Origin: JBPCRW01 sp050996405
GTDB lineage: Bacteria > Acidobacteriota > Blastocatellia > Pyrinomonadales > Pyrinomonadaceae
Direction of reading: 5' to 3'
Assembly (NCBI GenBank): GCA_050996405.1
Contig: JBPCRW010000292.1
Location: 1-24,557, forward strand
Length of the DNA: 24,557 nucleotides
Of the stretch, positions 1 to 5,705 are shown piece after piece (the first letter of the stretch is position 1; every line of letters starts with the position of its first letter). The notes beneath the pieces were generated by a model. The model was not told the origin of the DNA, ran no database searches, and saw only the letters and a program-made list of their open reading frames with translations. A program made the translations under genes and the position numbers.

Positions 1-284
1 CGCGCTTCACGCTCGAAACGCGCAATCGCTTCGCCTTCCTGCAAATCTTCGGAATTTAACAAATCCTGCCGCACGGTTTTAACGGCAACTTTTCGCACGC
101 CGAGATTTTCGTCCGTTGCCAGATAAACCTGCCCCATCGCGCCGCGCCCCAAACGGCTTTCAATCAAATAACGGTTGGCTAAAAGCGGCGTTCCGGGCAA
201 AGTGTGACGGGTTTGCGTTTGGTCTTGCGGGCAATACAAAACTTCGTCATCGTAACAATTTTCGCATTTCGGACATTCTCTCAT
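1..284 (-). CDS. Serine/threonine protein kinase, N-terminal part (runs off window)
   Basis: Start of a Hanks-type kinase; only about 94 residues lie in the window. From ATG at 284 it reads MRECPKCENCYDDEVLYC, a Cys-rich leader (C4, C7, C10, C18) that may bind zinc. The kinase N-lobe follows: Gly-rich loop LGRGAMGQVYLA and the ATP-binding Lys in VAVKTV. Kinases with this kind of Cys-rich leader before the catalytic domain are, from family knowledge, common in Acidobacteriota, where they often continue into a membrane segment and a sensor region. The catalytic loop, DFG motif and any sensor domain are outside the window, so the signal sensed cannot be stated. It is transcribed away from the tRNA gene on the other strand. 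Confidence 0.9.
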   Translation of the reverse strand, partial: MRECPKCENCYDDEVLYCPQDQTQTRHTLPGTPLLANRYLIESRLGRGAMGQVYLATDENLGVRKVAVKTVRQDLLNSEDLQEGEAIARFEREA

Positions 285-365
285 TCGCTTTTTATTTTCG
301 CCGTAACCTGTCTATTTTCCAAATTCAGAACGCGCGAACGGAAAAAATTTTTGCAAAAATAGTGT

Positions 366-394
366 TTGGAAATAATTTTTAAAGTTGCTATAAT
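366..394 (+). promoter_or_regulatory. Sigma70-type promoter of the split tRNA-Lys gene
   Basis: A perfect -10 TATAAT (389-394) is preceded, with a 17-bp spacer, by TTGGAA (366-371, four of six matches to TTGACA). The expected start near 401 gives a leader of about 38 nt before the tRNA acceptor stem. This is the best promoter match I found in the window and it sits where a stable-RNA promoter is needed. Confidence 0.75.
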
Positions 395-473
395 CCGAAG
401 TCGTTGAATGGCTTTGGCAAAAAGCCGTTTTGGAAAGTGGGTCGTTAGCTCCGTCGGTAGAGCAGATGACTCT

Positions 474-1185
474 TGTTCATTGAATAGGAGCGTTCATTGG
501 AAACAATGGATTGAAAATGCGGCTGTATGCTGGGAAACCCTGAGAGCTTTAAGCACGATATTCTTCGTAAAAGTCTTAAAGATTGGGCAATCAGCAGGCA
601 ACTCTTAACAAAGTTTCCGGTTTATCGAAAAAGGAATTATTTAGAATAAAAATTATGTCTTTAGATAATCCGACTCAAAAAGGAACTTTGGGAGAAATTG
701 CCGTTTGCAAGAATTTAATTCAGCTTGGCTACAAAGTATTTGTCGAATTCGGCAATTTTTCAAAAATTGATTTGATAGTTTTAGACGACGAATTTGAAGT
801 TTATAAAATTCAAGTAAAAGCCGTCGAATCGAAAAATGAAGTTGCGACGATTTATTCGATAAAAACTTGTCTGAATCCGAAATATAATTCGATTTATACG
901 GTTCATCAAGTTGATGTTTTTGCTGTTTATATAATTGACCGCGATTTGGTTTTTTATGTATCGGCAAAGGAAATTCTTAAAAATGGCAAAGCATCTAAAT
1001 TCAGATTATCAAAAAGTAAAAATGGGCAAAAGAAAAAAGTTCGTTATGTTGAAGATTATCTGAATTTTGAGAAAGCCCTCAGAGACTATACGCCGCACAC
1101 CCAAACAGTTTCGGCTGCGGGTGATGAGATAGTCCAGACTACAACGCTGAAATCTTTAGCGGCTGGTGAAAGCCAGTGTGGTAAG
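474..1185 (+). ncRNA. Group I self-splicing intron in the tRNA-Lys anticodon
   Basis: A 712-nt intron. P1 is visible: exon CTCT (470-473) pairs with guide GGAG (487-490), with the canonical U·G pair (U473·G487) at the 5' splice site, and the helix continues to C478-G482 around loop ATT. P2 is CATTG/CAATG (495-508) with a GAAA tetraloop. A Q-like element AATCAGCAGG lies near 588-598. P7 is GACTAT (1084-1089) with ATAGTC (1129-1134), and P8 is CCGCA/TGCGG (1093-1097, 1116-1120). The last intron base is G1185, the omega-G. The nuclease ORF lies between the Q and R elements, so probably in the P6 loop. I infer autocatalytic splicing; the exact subgroup was not determined. Confidence 0.92.
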
Positions 1186-1188
1186 TAA
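655..1188 (+). CDS. Intron-encoded PD-(D/E)XK homing endonuclease, I-Ssp6803I-like
   Basis: Predicted 177-aa nuclease inside the group I intron. Visible catalytic pattern: E14 (TLGEIAV), D39 (SKIDLIV), then Q53 and K55 in YKIQVKAV. This is the D...QxK form of the PD-(D/E)XK core, with spacing much like I-Ssp6803I, the homing enzyme of the Synechocystis tRNA-fMet intron. A nuclease of this kind would cleave intronless tRNA alleles and so spread the intron. The folded domain should end near residue 143 (YLNFEKALRDY). The remaining codons read through P7-P9 of the ribozyme, and the stop TAA (1186-1188) lies in exon 2. I prefer ATG 655; a TTG at 583 is in frame but sits inside the ribozyme core. 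No good ribosome-binding site is seen. Confidence 0.85.
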   Translation: MSLDNPTQKGTLGEIAVCKNLIQLGYKVFVEFGNFSKIDLIVLDDEFEVYKIQVKAVESKNEVATIYSIKTCLNPKYNSIYTVHQVDVFAVYIIDRDLVFYVSAKEILKNGKASKFRLSKSKNGQKKKVRYVEDYLNFEKALRDYTPHTQTVSAAGDEIVQTTTLKSLAAGESQCGK

Positions 1189-1259
1189 TCATCGGGTCGC
1201 TGGTTCGATCCCAGCACGACCCACCACTTTCAAATTACAATTACAAAAATTTCTTTTCC

Positions 1260-1274
1260 TTTCCGCGCCGGAAA
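1260..1274 (+). terminator. Possible weak terminator hairpin after the tRNA gene
   Basis: TTTCCG/CGGAAA forms a 6-bp stem with loop CGC, 34 nt after the tRNA CCA end. It is followed by a T/A-rich stretch but not a clean T run, so termination here is only a possibility. Confidence 0.3.
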
Positions 1275-1339
1275 AAGTTATTATTAAAATGACGCTTTTC
1301 AAGCGTTCACTTCTTTTTATCCTACCTTTTGAGGTCTTG

Positions 1340-2227
1340 ATGAACAATTCTTTTGAATCGCTAACGGGTTTGCCTGTCTTTGCGGGTTATGTGTTTTTCT
1401 TTGCGCTCGGCGCGATTATCGGCAGTTTTTTAAACGTCGTCATTCACCGCGTTCCGTTAGAAGAATCCGTGATTTTTCCAAATTCCGCCTGTCCGAAATG
1501 CGGAAAGGAAATAAAGTTTTACGACAATATTCCGTTTCTAAGCTGGCTGATTCTCGGCGGAAAATGCCGCAATTGCAAAAGCGCGATTTCGCCGCGTTAC
1601 GTTGCCGTCGAACTTTTGACCGGATTATTTTTTGTTCTCGTGTTTTGGCGAATCGGCTTTAATCCGTTTCTGCCCGTCACGCTCACATTCGTTTCGGCGA
1701 TTATCGCGCTGATTTTCATTGACGCGGAAAACATGATTTTGCCAAACGTGATTACTTATCCGCTGCTCGCGTTCGCGTTTTTAGTGCGAATAATTTTTCC
1801 GATTTTCGTCGGCGCGCGGTATTTTACGGACATCAGAAGTTTTCCGCCGACTTATTTTCAGGATTCTCCGTTGTGGCTTGTTTCATTGGTCGGCGCAGTT
1901 TTCGGCGCGTTAGTCGGCGGCGGTTCGCTATGGCTCGTCGGCGAAATCTGGAAACGTTTGCGCGGGGTCGAAGCGATGGGTTTAGGAGATGTCAAAATGA
2001 TGTTCGCCGTCGGCGCGTTAATCGGCTGGAAACTCGCTTTTCTGGCGATTTTTATCGGCGCGTTTTCCGGCGCGATTATCGGAATCATCTTTATCGCCCG
2101 ACAAAAAGACAAAAGCCTGCAAACTTTAATTCCGTTCGGCATTTTTCTCGGCATCGGCTCAATTGTCGCGCTGCTTTTCGGCGATGCGATTATCAACTGG
2201 TATTTCGAGAATTTTATCCCGCGATAA
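1340..2227 (+). CDS. pilD: Prepilin peptidase / N-methyltransferase (A24 family)
   Basis: Integral-membrane aspartic protease that cleaves type IV prepilin or pseudopilin leaders and N-methylates the new end. The 295-aa product is close to the usual PilD length. Features in order: an N-terminal membrane segment with the GSFLNVVIHR signature; a zinc motif CPKC...CRNC (C51, C54, C76, C79) typical of the bifunctional form; catalytic D128 in FIDAENMILPN; and D217 in the GLGDVKMM motif, both among several hydrophobic helices. ATG 1340 is preceded by GAGG with 5-nt spacing. The frame is open upstream, but that part overlaps the tRNA. Pilus or type II secretion genes are not next to it here. Confidence 0.93.
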   Translation: MNNSFESLTGLPVFAGYVFFFALGAIIGSFLNVVIHRVPLEESVIFPNSACPKCGKEIKFYDNIPFLSWLILGGKCRNCKSAISPRYVAVELLTGLFFVLVFWRIGFNPFLPVTLTFVSAIIALIFIDAENMILPNVITYPLLAFAFLVRIIFPIFVGARYFTDIRSFPPTYFQDSPLWLVSLVGAVFGALVGGGSLWLVGEIWKRLRGVEAMGLGDVKMMFAVGALIGWKLAFLAIFIGAFSGAIIGIIFIARQKDKSLQTLIPFGIFLGIGSIVALLFGDAIINWYFENFIPR

Positions 2228-2230
2228 GAT

Positions 2231-2542
2231 TTAATTTCTATCCACTAGAGATTCAAGCCGCGCCGCTTTTTCCATACAATTCGTCGAGCAGTAAATCGTT
2301 TTCGAGCGCAGATTAACTGCGTCCGACGGCGCAAGCCATTTTCCGCAGCGGGCGCAGCGAACGAGCGATTCGCCTTTTTCAATTTTGCGTTTTGCGGCTG
2401 GTTTTTCCGATGGTTTTGACGCTTGCCTGATTTGCTTATACATTCGCCAGACGTGCAGTCCGGTTTGAATCTGACGACGATAACGCAGCGCGAGCAGCAT
2501 CAGCAACACCAGCAGAATAAAAAGTATGACGAGAAATTTCAT
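2231..2542 (-). CDS. Small membrane-anchored zinc-ribbon protein, PP0621-like
   Basis: 103 aa. One N-terminal membrane helix (about residues 2-19, almost all Leu/Ile/Val) is followed by a basic linker and a C-terminal zinc-ribbon-like module: C63 and C66 (CARC), then C85 and C89 (YCSTNC). This arrangement matches the PP0621 family, whose function is unknown. Its ATG shares one base with the stop of the upstream TPR gene (TAATG), so the two are likely translationally coupled. It converges on pilD with a 3-bp gap, leaving no room for a separate terminator. Confidence 0.8.
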   Translation of the reverse strand: MKFLVILFILLVLLMLLALRYRRQIQTGLHVWRMYKQIRQASKPSEKPAAKRKIEKGESLVRCARCGKWLAPSDAVNLRSKTIYCSTNCMEKAARLESLVDRN

Positions 2543-3309
2543 TATTTTTTATCCGGTTGAGAAAGCTGCGTTTCCAATTCCGGCAACGCTTCGTTTTTCG
2601 GATTTATTTCTCTGAGTTTATCAAAATATTTCTCGGCTTCGCCCGTTTTGCCCGTATTTATAAACGCTCTGGTGATAAATTCTAGAGTTTTTTCATTCTT
2701 CGGACTCGTCTGCAAAGATTTTTGAAATTCGGCCATCGCCTTTTCATTTTCGGGCGGATTGGCAAATAAAAAAGTCGCGCCTAAATTTGTCTGCGACAGC
2801 GCGTCGTTCGGATTCATCGCCAGAACTTTTTGGTAAAAACCTCTCGATAATTCGAGATTTTTATTTATATCGTTTTTCGCTTCGGCGGAATTTGAATCGG
2901 CGGCGTTTTGCGCGAGGTCGAAATAAATATCGCCGAGCGTGTTTAAAGAATTGTAATCCTTCGGATTTTTTTCGGCGGCGCGACCCAAAAGCCGCGCGAT
3001 GTCGGGCAGCCATTTCGTCTGCCGCGTCATCGTCGAATAACGATACAAAGCCAGCGCGAGATTTTTTTGCGACTCGATGTCGCCGGAATTTTTATCGGCT
3101 TCGGCAATTTTTTGTCGGATTTCCTCGTCCGTCAAAACGGCTTCCGGCGAATCCTTTTCCGCTTCGACCGGCGGCGCGGTTTTTAAACGTCCAGCTTCGG
3201 CGGTTAAATTTTCTATTTCACGACGGTTCAGCGCGTTTGCCAGTAAAAATCCGCCCGCAAAACTGATGACGACGGCGACGAGCGACAGCCAAAAAATTTT
3301 CCTGTTCAT
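2542..3309 (-). CDS. Membrane-anchored TPR protein
   Basis: 255 aa from ATG 3309; a TTG at 3339 is in frame but less likely. A short basic start (MNRKIF) and one membrane helix at about residues 5-25 are followed by an acidic, probably extracytoplasmic region. Tetratricopeptide-like repeats follow from about residue 80 to the end, shown by recurring patterns such as YNSLNTLGDIYFDLAQ, ALSQTNLGATFLF and EKYFDKLREINPKN. Proteins of this design act as scaffolds, for example in cytochrome c maturation or envelope assembly, but nothing here fixes a partner. The gene is coupled to the downstream zinc-ribbon gene by a one-base overlap. Confidence 0.82.
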   Translation of the reverse strand: MNRKIFWLSLVAVVISFAGGFLLANALNRREIENLTAEAGRLKTAPPVEAEKDSPEAVLTDEEIRQKIAEADKNSGDIESQKNLALALYRYSTMTRQTKWLPDIARLLGRAAEKNPKDYNSLNTLGDIYFDLAQNAADSNSAEAKNDINKNLELSRGFYQKVLAMNPNDALSQTNLGATFLFANPPENEKAMAEFQKSLQTSPKNEKTLEFITRAFINTGKTGEAEKYFDKLREINPKNEALPELETQLSQPDKK

Positions 3310-3403
3310 TCGTGAAAAGTTTAGCAAAAGGATTTTCAAAAAGCGAAAGCGTCACGGTTTTGCAACTGCCGCGACGCTTTGCTCAAAATAAATTTTTCGT
3401 CTG

Positions 3404-3676
3404 CTATTTTTTCTTGTCGGTTTCCGAAGGAATATACGGCAAATCTTCGGCGCGGCGGCGAATCGGCGGGTCGGTCGCGGGGCGGCGCGGAATGGCGAAT
3501 GTATCGCGGCGGTCAACGCTGCCGGTCGGCAAACCTTTGCCGTGAACGGCTTCGACCAGAATTCTGGTTATCTCCTGCGAGAGCGTGCGATGCTCGCCCG
3601 CCGCGCGCCGCCGCAGAGATTCCTTTAATTCATTTGGCACATACGCGCCGATAAAAACACCTTTCCGGTTTGACAT
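3404..3676 (-). CDS. Ribbon-helix-helix (Arc/MetJ-type) protein
   Basis: 90 aa. Residues about 8-45 fit a ribbon-helix-helix fold: a beta strand (GVFIGAYVPNELKESL), then a helix and turn (EHRTLSQEITRILVEAV). Such proteins bind DNA as dimers through the strand and often act as antitoxins or autorepressors. The tail is rich in Pro and Arg and looks disordered. No toxin-like partner is next to it; the upstream neighbour is rnpB on the same strand, about 60 bp away. An AAAGGAG motif lies 12 nt before the ATG, longer than usual. The target is unknown. Confidence 0.75.
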   Translation of the reverse strand: MSNRKGVFIGAYVPNELKESLRRRAAGEHRTLSQEITRILVEAVHGKGLPTGSVDRRDTFAIPRRPATDPPIRRRAEDLPYIPSETDKKK

Positions 3677-3734
3677 TATTTTGTGTTGCTCCTTTTATCG
3701 GAAAAATAAAATTGCTTTGAAAAACCCTGCGCGA

Positions 3735-4182
3735 AGGAAACAAATCTGTAAGCCGAATTTTGTTCTTTGAATAAATCAAAGCGGCAATCATTCATCCAGG
3801 CGATTCGTCGCCGAACCGCTCAAGCGACCTACCCGAAAACGCCGTCCGATTCGCATCGAACTTTGAGCGGACAACTCTTTAAAACGTTTTCCTATTTGGT
3901 CTTGCACCGCGAGGAGTTTGCCTAGCCGCGCCTGTTACCAAACGCGCTGGTGCGCTCTTACTTTAATTTGCCGTATCACTCGGCAACCGCGCCATTTCAC
4001 CCATCACCGATTCTCCTTATTTCGGTTCGCTGAAGAACCGCGAGCGTCGGCTGGTTTATTTTCTGTTGCACTTGTCGTCACCCGAAAAAATCGGATGCCC
4101 GGACGTTATCCGGCTCGCCGTCCTGCGGTGTTCGGACTTTCCTCTCTTGAAATTCATCAACAGCGACTGCCCGACTTGCTTC
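3735..4182 (-). ncRNA. rnpB: RNase P RNA, bacterial class A
   Basis: Catalytic RNA that matures tRNA 5' ends. Read on the minus strand it has the universal 5' element GAGGAAAGTCCGAACACC (near 4146-4129), the GGTGA and AGAGCGCACCAGC elements, GGTAACAGG, AAACTCC, and the 3' element ACAAAATTCGGCTTAC (near 3762-3747). P1 closes the molecule: GAAGCAAGTC (4182-4173) pairs with GATTTGTTTC (3746-3737), all ten positions matched including three G-U pairs. These fix the ends to within a few bases. At about 448 nt it is longer than the common 350-400 nt, with extra sequence in the region before AGAGCGCACC (GTTGCCGAGTGATACGGCAA), probably an enlarged P12. Confidence 0.95.
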
Positions 4183-4200
4183 TTTCTGCAAGGCTTCGTT

Positions 4201-4230
4201 AGTTTAACAAAAAGTGTTGAACAAATACAA
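4201..4230 (-). promoter_or_regulatory. Possible rnpB promoter
   Basis: On the minus strand, TTGTAT (4230-4225) and TAAACT (4206-4201) are 18 bp apart and lie about 20 bp before the first base of P1. The match to the consensus is only moderate (three and four of six). Confidence 0.3.
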
Positions 4231-4263
4231 TCTAAGTTTATCGAGTTGACAGAAGTTTGCCGA

Positions 4264-4300
4264 GTTGACCGAGTTCGTAAAGTTTTCAAACTCGGTCAAC
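4264..4300. repeat. 12-bp perfect inverted repeat between rnpB and the export gene
   Basis: GTTGACCGAGTT (4264-4275) and AACTCGGTCAAC (4289-4300) are exact reverse complements around a 13-nt loop. It lies about 10 bp after the stop of the polysaccharide-export gene. There is no T run, so it is not a classic terminator. Nearby partial copies of the same words (GAGTTGACAGAAG, CAACTTCTGGCAAC) suggest a decayed repeat element. Confidence 0.6.
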
Positions 4301-4309
4301 TTCTGGCAA

Positions 4310-5431
4310 CTAATTCCCGATTTCAATGGTGTCGCCGGATTCAATTTCGGGGTCGGGAGTTTTTCCGTCTTTGACGGCTTTCAAATCATAGTTGGTCGGC
4401 GTGAGCATTCCGGCTTCATTTTTGCGGCGAATAACAACTTTTTTCACCGATTGTTTTTTCAATCCGCCGGAGGCGAGAATTGCCTGCGTCAAGGAAATTC
4501 CTTTGTAAAAATCTTTTTGCCCGCCGGAAACGATTTCGCCGCCGATATAATAAAACTGTTTTCCGCTATTTGAATCGGCAATTTCCGACGCTGTAAATTC
4601 CACGATGTCACCCGGAAAAATCAAAACGTCGTCGGATTTTTGGTCTTTCAAATCAATTGTCTCGGTTTGCGAATCGCTTCTTTTGATAACGGCGCGATTC
4701 GCGTTCGGCTGCACAATCGCTTCGGCGCGAACCACTAGAAGCGGATAGGCTTCGCGCTGTAAAAATTTTTCGCCCGCTTTTTCGACCATTCCGAGAACCG
4801 TGTAACTGTGACTGTTATGCTCGCGCACTTTTACCGAAATTTGCGGATTTCCGTAAAGTTTAATTTTTTCCTGCAAGGCGATTTTGATTTCGTCGGTCGT
4901 CAAACCCGAGACGGAAACCATTTCACCGGCGAGCGGATAATCAATCGTTCCATCTTTTAAAACCGTAAAATAAGTCGATTCTTTCGCCGGAGCGTTTTGC
5001 AGACTGATAAAAAGAACATCGCCCGCGCCAACTTTATAAATTTCAGAAGGCGAAGTCGCCGCGTTTAATTTCTTCAACTCTTCCAAAGTTTTTTTCGCTG
5101 CCGGATGATTTTCAGCCTCAACGTTTTCCGTATTTGCAGGTAACAAAGATGGCTGAACGTCGGCTTCACCGTTGCCTTCGCTGACGACGGCTGCGTTATT
5201 TTCGGCGTTTGTATTGGCAGATTCGATACCGACGATTTTCTGCACGGCGGAATTATTTTGCGTTTCGGAATTTGAGGCTTTCGCCAGTTCTGTTCTGCCT
5301 TTCGGATTCGGCGCAAACGGCGAGTTGCGTTTAATTTTCGCGCTCGGGGTCTGGGCAAACGACAATCCGACCAGCAAAAAGCCTGCGGCAATTGCGGAGA
5401 AAATTTTATTGTTCGGCAAAAAACGTTTCAT
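4310..5431 (-). CDS. Polysaccharide export protein, Wza-like (Poly_export plus SLBB domains)
   Basis: 373 aa from ATG 5431, chosen because it begins a signal peptide (basic MKRFLPNNK, then a hydrophobic core ending FAQ near residue 27); the open frame upstream lacks one. Then comes a low-complexity linker rich in Asn, Ala and Glu (about 30-125). The Poly_export domain starts at YKVGAGD (132-138) with the strand LKDGTIDYPLAGEM. Two SLBB-type segments follow, the second beginning FYYIGGEIVSGG. This family forms the periplasmic/outer-membrane channel for capsule or exopolysaccharide. No lipobox Cys is seen at the cleavage site, unlike Wza itself. No polymerase, flippase or tyrosine kinase gene is adjacent, so it is an orphan here. 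Confidence 0.85.
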   Translation of the reverse strand: MKRFLPNNKIFSAIAAGFLLVGLSFAQTPSAKIKRNSPFAPNPKGRTELAKASNSETQNNSAVQKIVGIESANTNAENNAAVVSEGNGEADVQPSLLPANTENVEAENHPAAKKTLEELKKLNAATSPSEIYKVGAGDVLFISLQNAPAKESTYFTVLKDGTIDYPLAGEMVSVSGLTTDEIKIALQEKIKLYGNPQISVKVREHNSHSYTVLGMVEKAGEKFLQREAYPLLVVRAEAIVQPNANRAVIKRSDSQTETIDLKDQKSDDVLIFPGDIVEFTASEIADSNSGKQFYYIGGEIVSGGQKDFYKGISLTQAILASGGLKKQSVKKVVIRRKNEAGMLTPTNYDLKAVKDGKTPDPEIESGDTIEIGN

Positions 5432-5594
5432 TAGCTTTCTCGTAGTTTCTGCTCTGAACTCGATTTGAATTATTTGGTTTGGCAATAAAAATAACTCAAT
5501 TTTTCGTTTTGAGCAAGTATTTAAACTCGTTTCCTCGCTGAATCGGGTGCGGGAAACTCTTTTCCTTCTTTTATAAATTTCTAAAAACCCTTTA

Positions 5595-5622
5595 ATTCTA
5601 GTATTTTGGAAAATTTTTTGAA
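5595..5622 (-). promoter_or_regulatory. Possible promoter of the export gene, in the 5432-5705 gap
   Basis: On the minus strand, TTCAAA (5622-5617) is followed after 16 bp by TAGAAT (5600-5595), four and five matches to the consensus hexamers. Just upstream a 6-bp hairpin TCGGAC/GTCCGA (5623-5645) might mark the end of the preceding transcript. I see no gene in the rest of 5432-5705. Confidence 0.3.
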
Positions 5623-5705
5623 TCGGACGATTCTTCAAAGTCCGAGCGATGAAATTTCTACCCTTCCTGACGGTCGGGTTTCTGATTCGCTCTCACCAAT
5701 TTCTT

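Larger units (their letters stand above)
439..1226 (+). tRNA. tRNA-Lys(CUU), split by a group I intron (exons 439-473 and 1186-1226)
   Basis: The two exons join into a complete tRNA. Acceptor stem GGGTCGT (439-445) pairs with ACGACCC (1216-1222). The D stem is GCTC/GAGC (448-451, 460-463). The anticodon stem is GATGA (465-469) with TCATC (1189-1193). The T arm is GCTGG, TTCGATC, CCAGC (1199-1215). CCA is encoded (1224-1226). The spliced anticodon loop is CTCTTAA, so the anticodon is CUU (Lys, AAG codons). The intron interrupts between anticodon positions 35 and 36. Bacterial tRNA group I introns are best known from Leu(UAA), Arg(CCU), Ile(CAU) and fMet genes; Lys(CUU) is a less familiar host. 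Function depends on splicing. Confidence 0.93.

Noticed and set aside
439..474. The 5' half of tRNA-Lys as a truncated tRNA pseudogene or phage attachment remnant
   Set aside because: The missing 3' half is present at 1186-1226 and pairs perfectly with it, with group I intron structure between.
583..654. Extended start (TTG 583) for the intron nuclease
   Set aside because: These codons lie in the ribozyme core (Q element and P6 side), and the nuclease domain fits a start at ATG 655.
1166..1339. Longer prepilin peptidase starting at 1166 or 1291
   Set aside because: The first part is tRNA exon sequence; ATG 1340 has a GAGG ribosome-binding site and gives the normal family length.
3918..4374. 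Several open frames on both strands over 3918-4374
   Set aside because: They cover RNase P RNA, whose conserved elements and P1 pairing explain the sequence.
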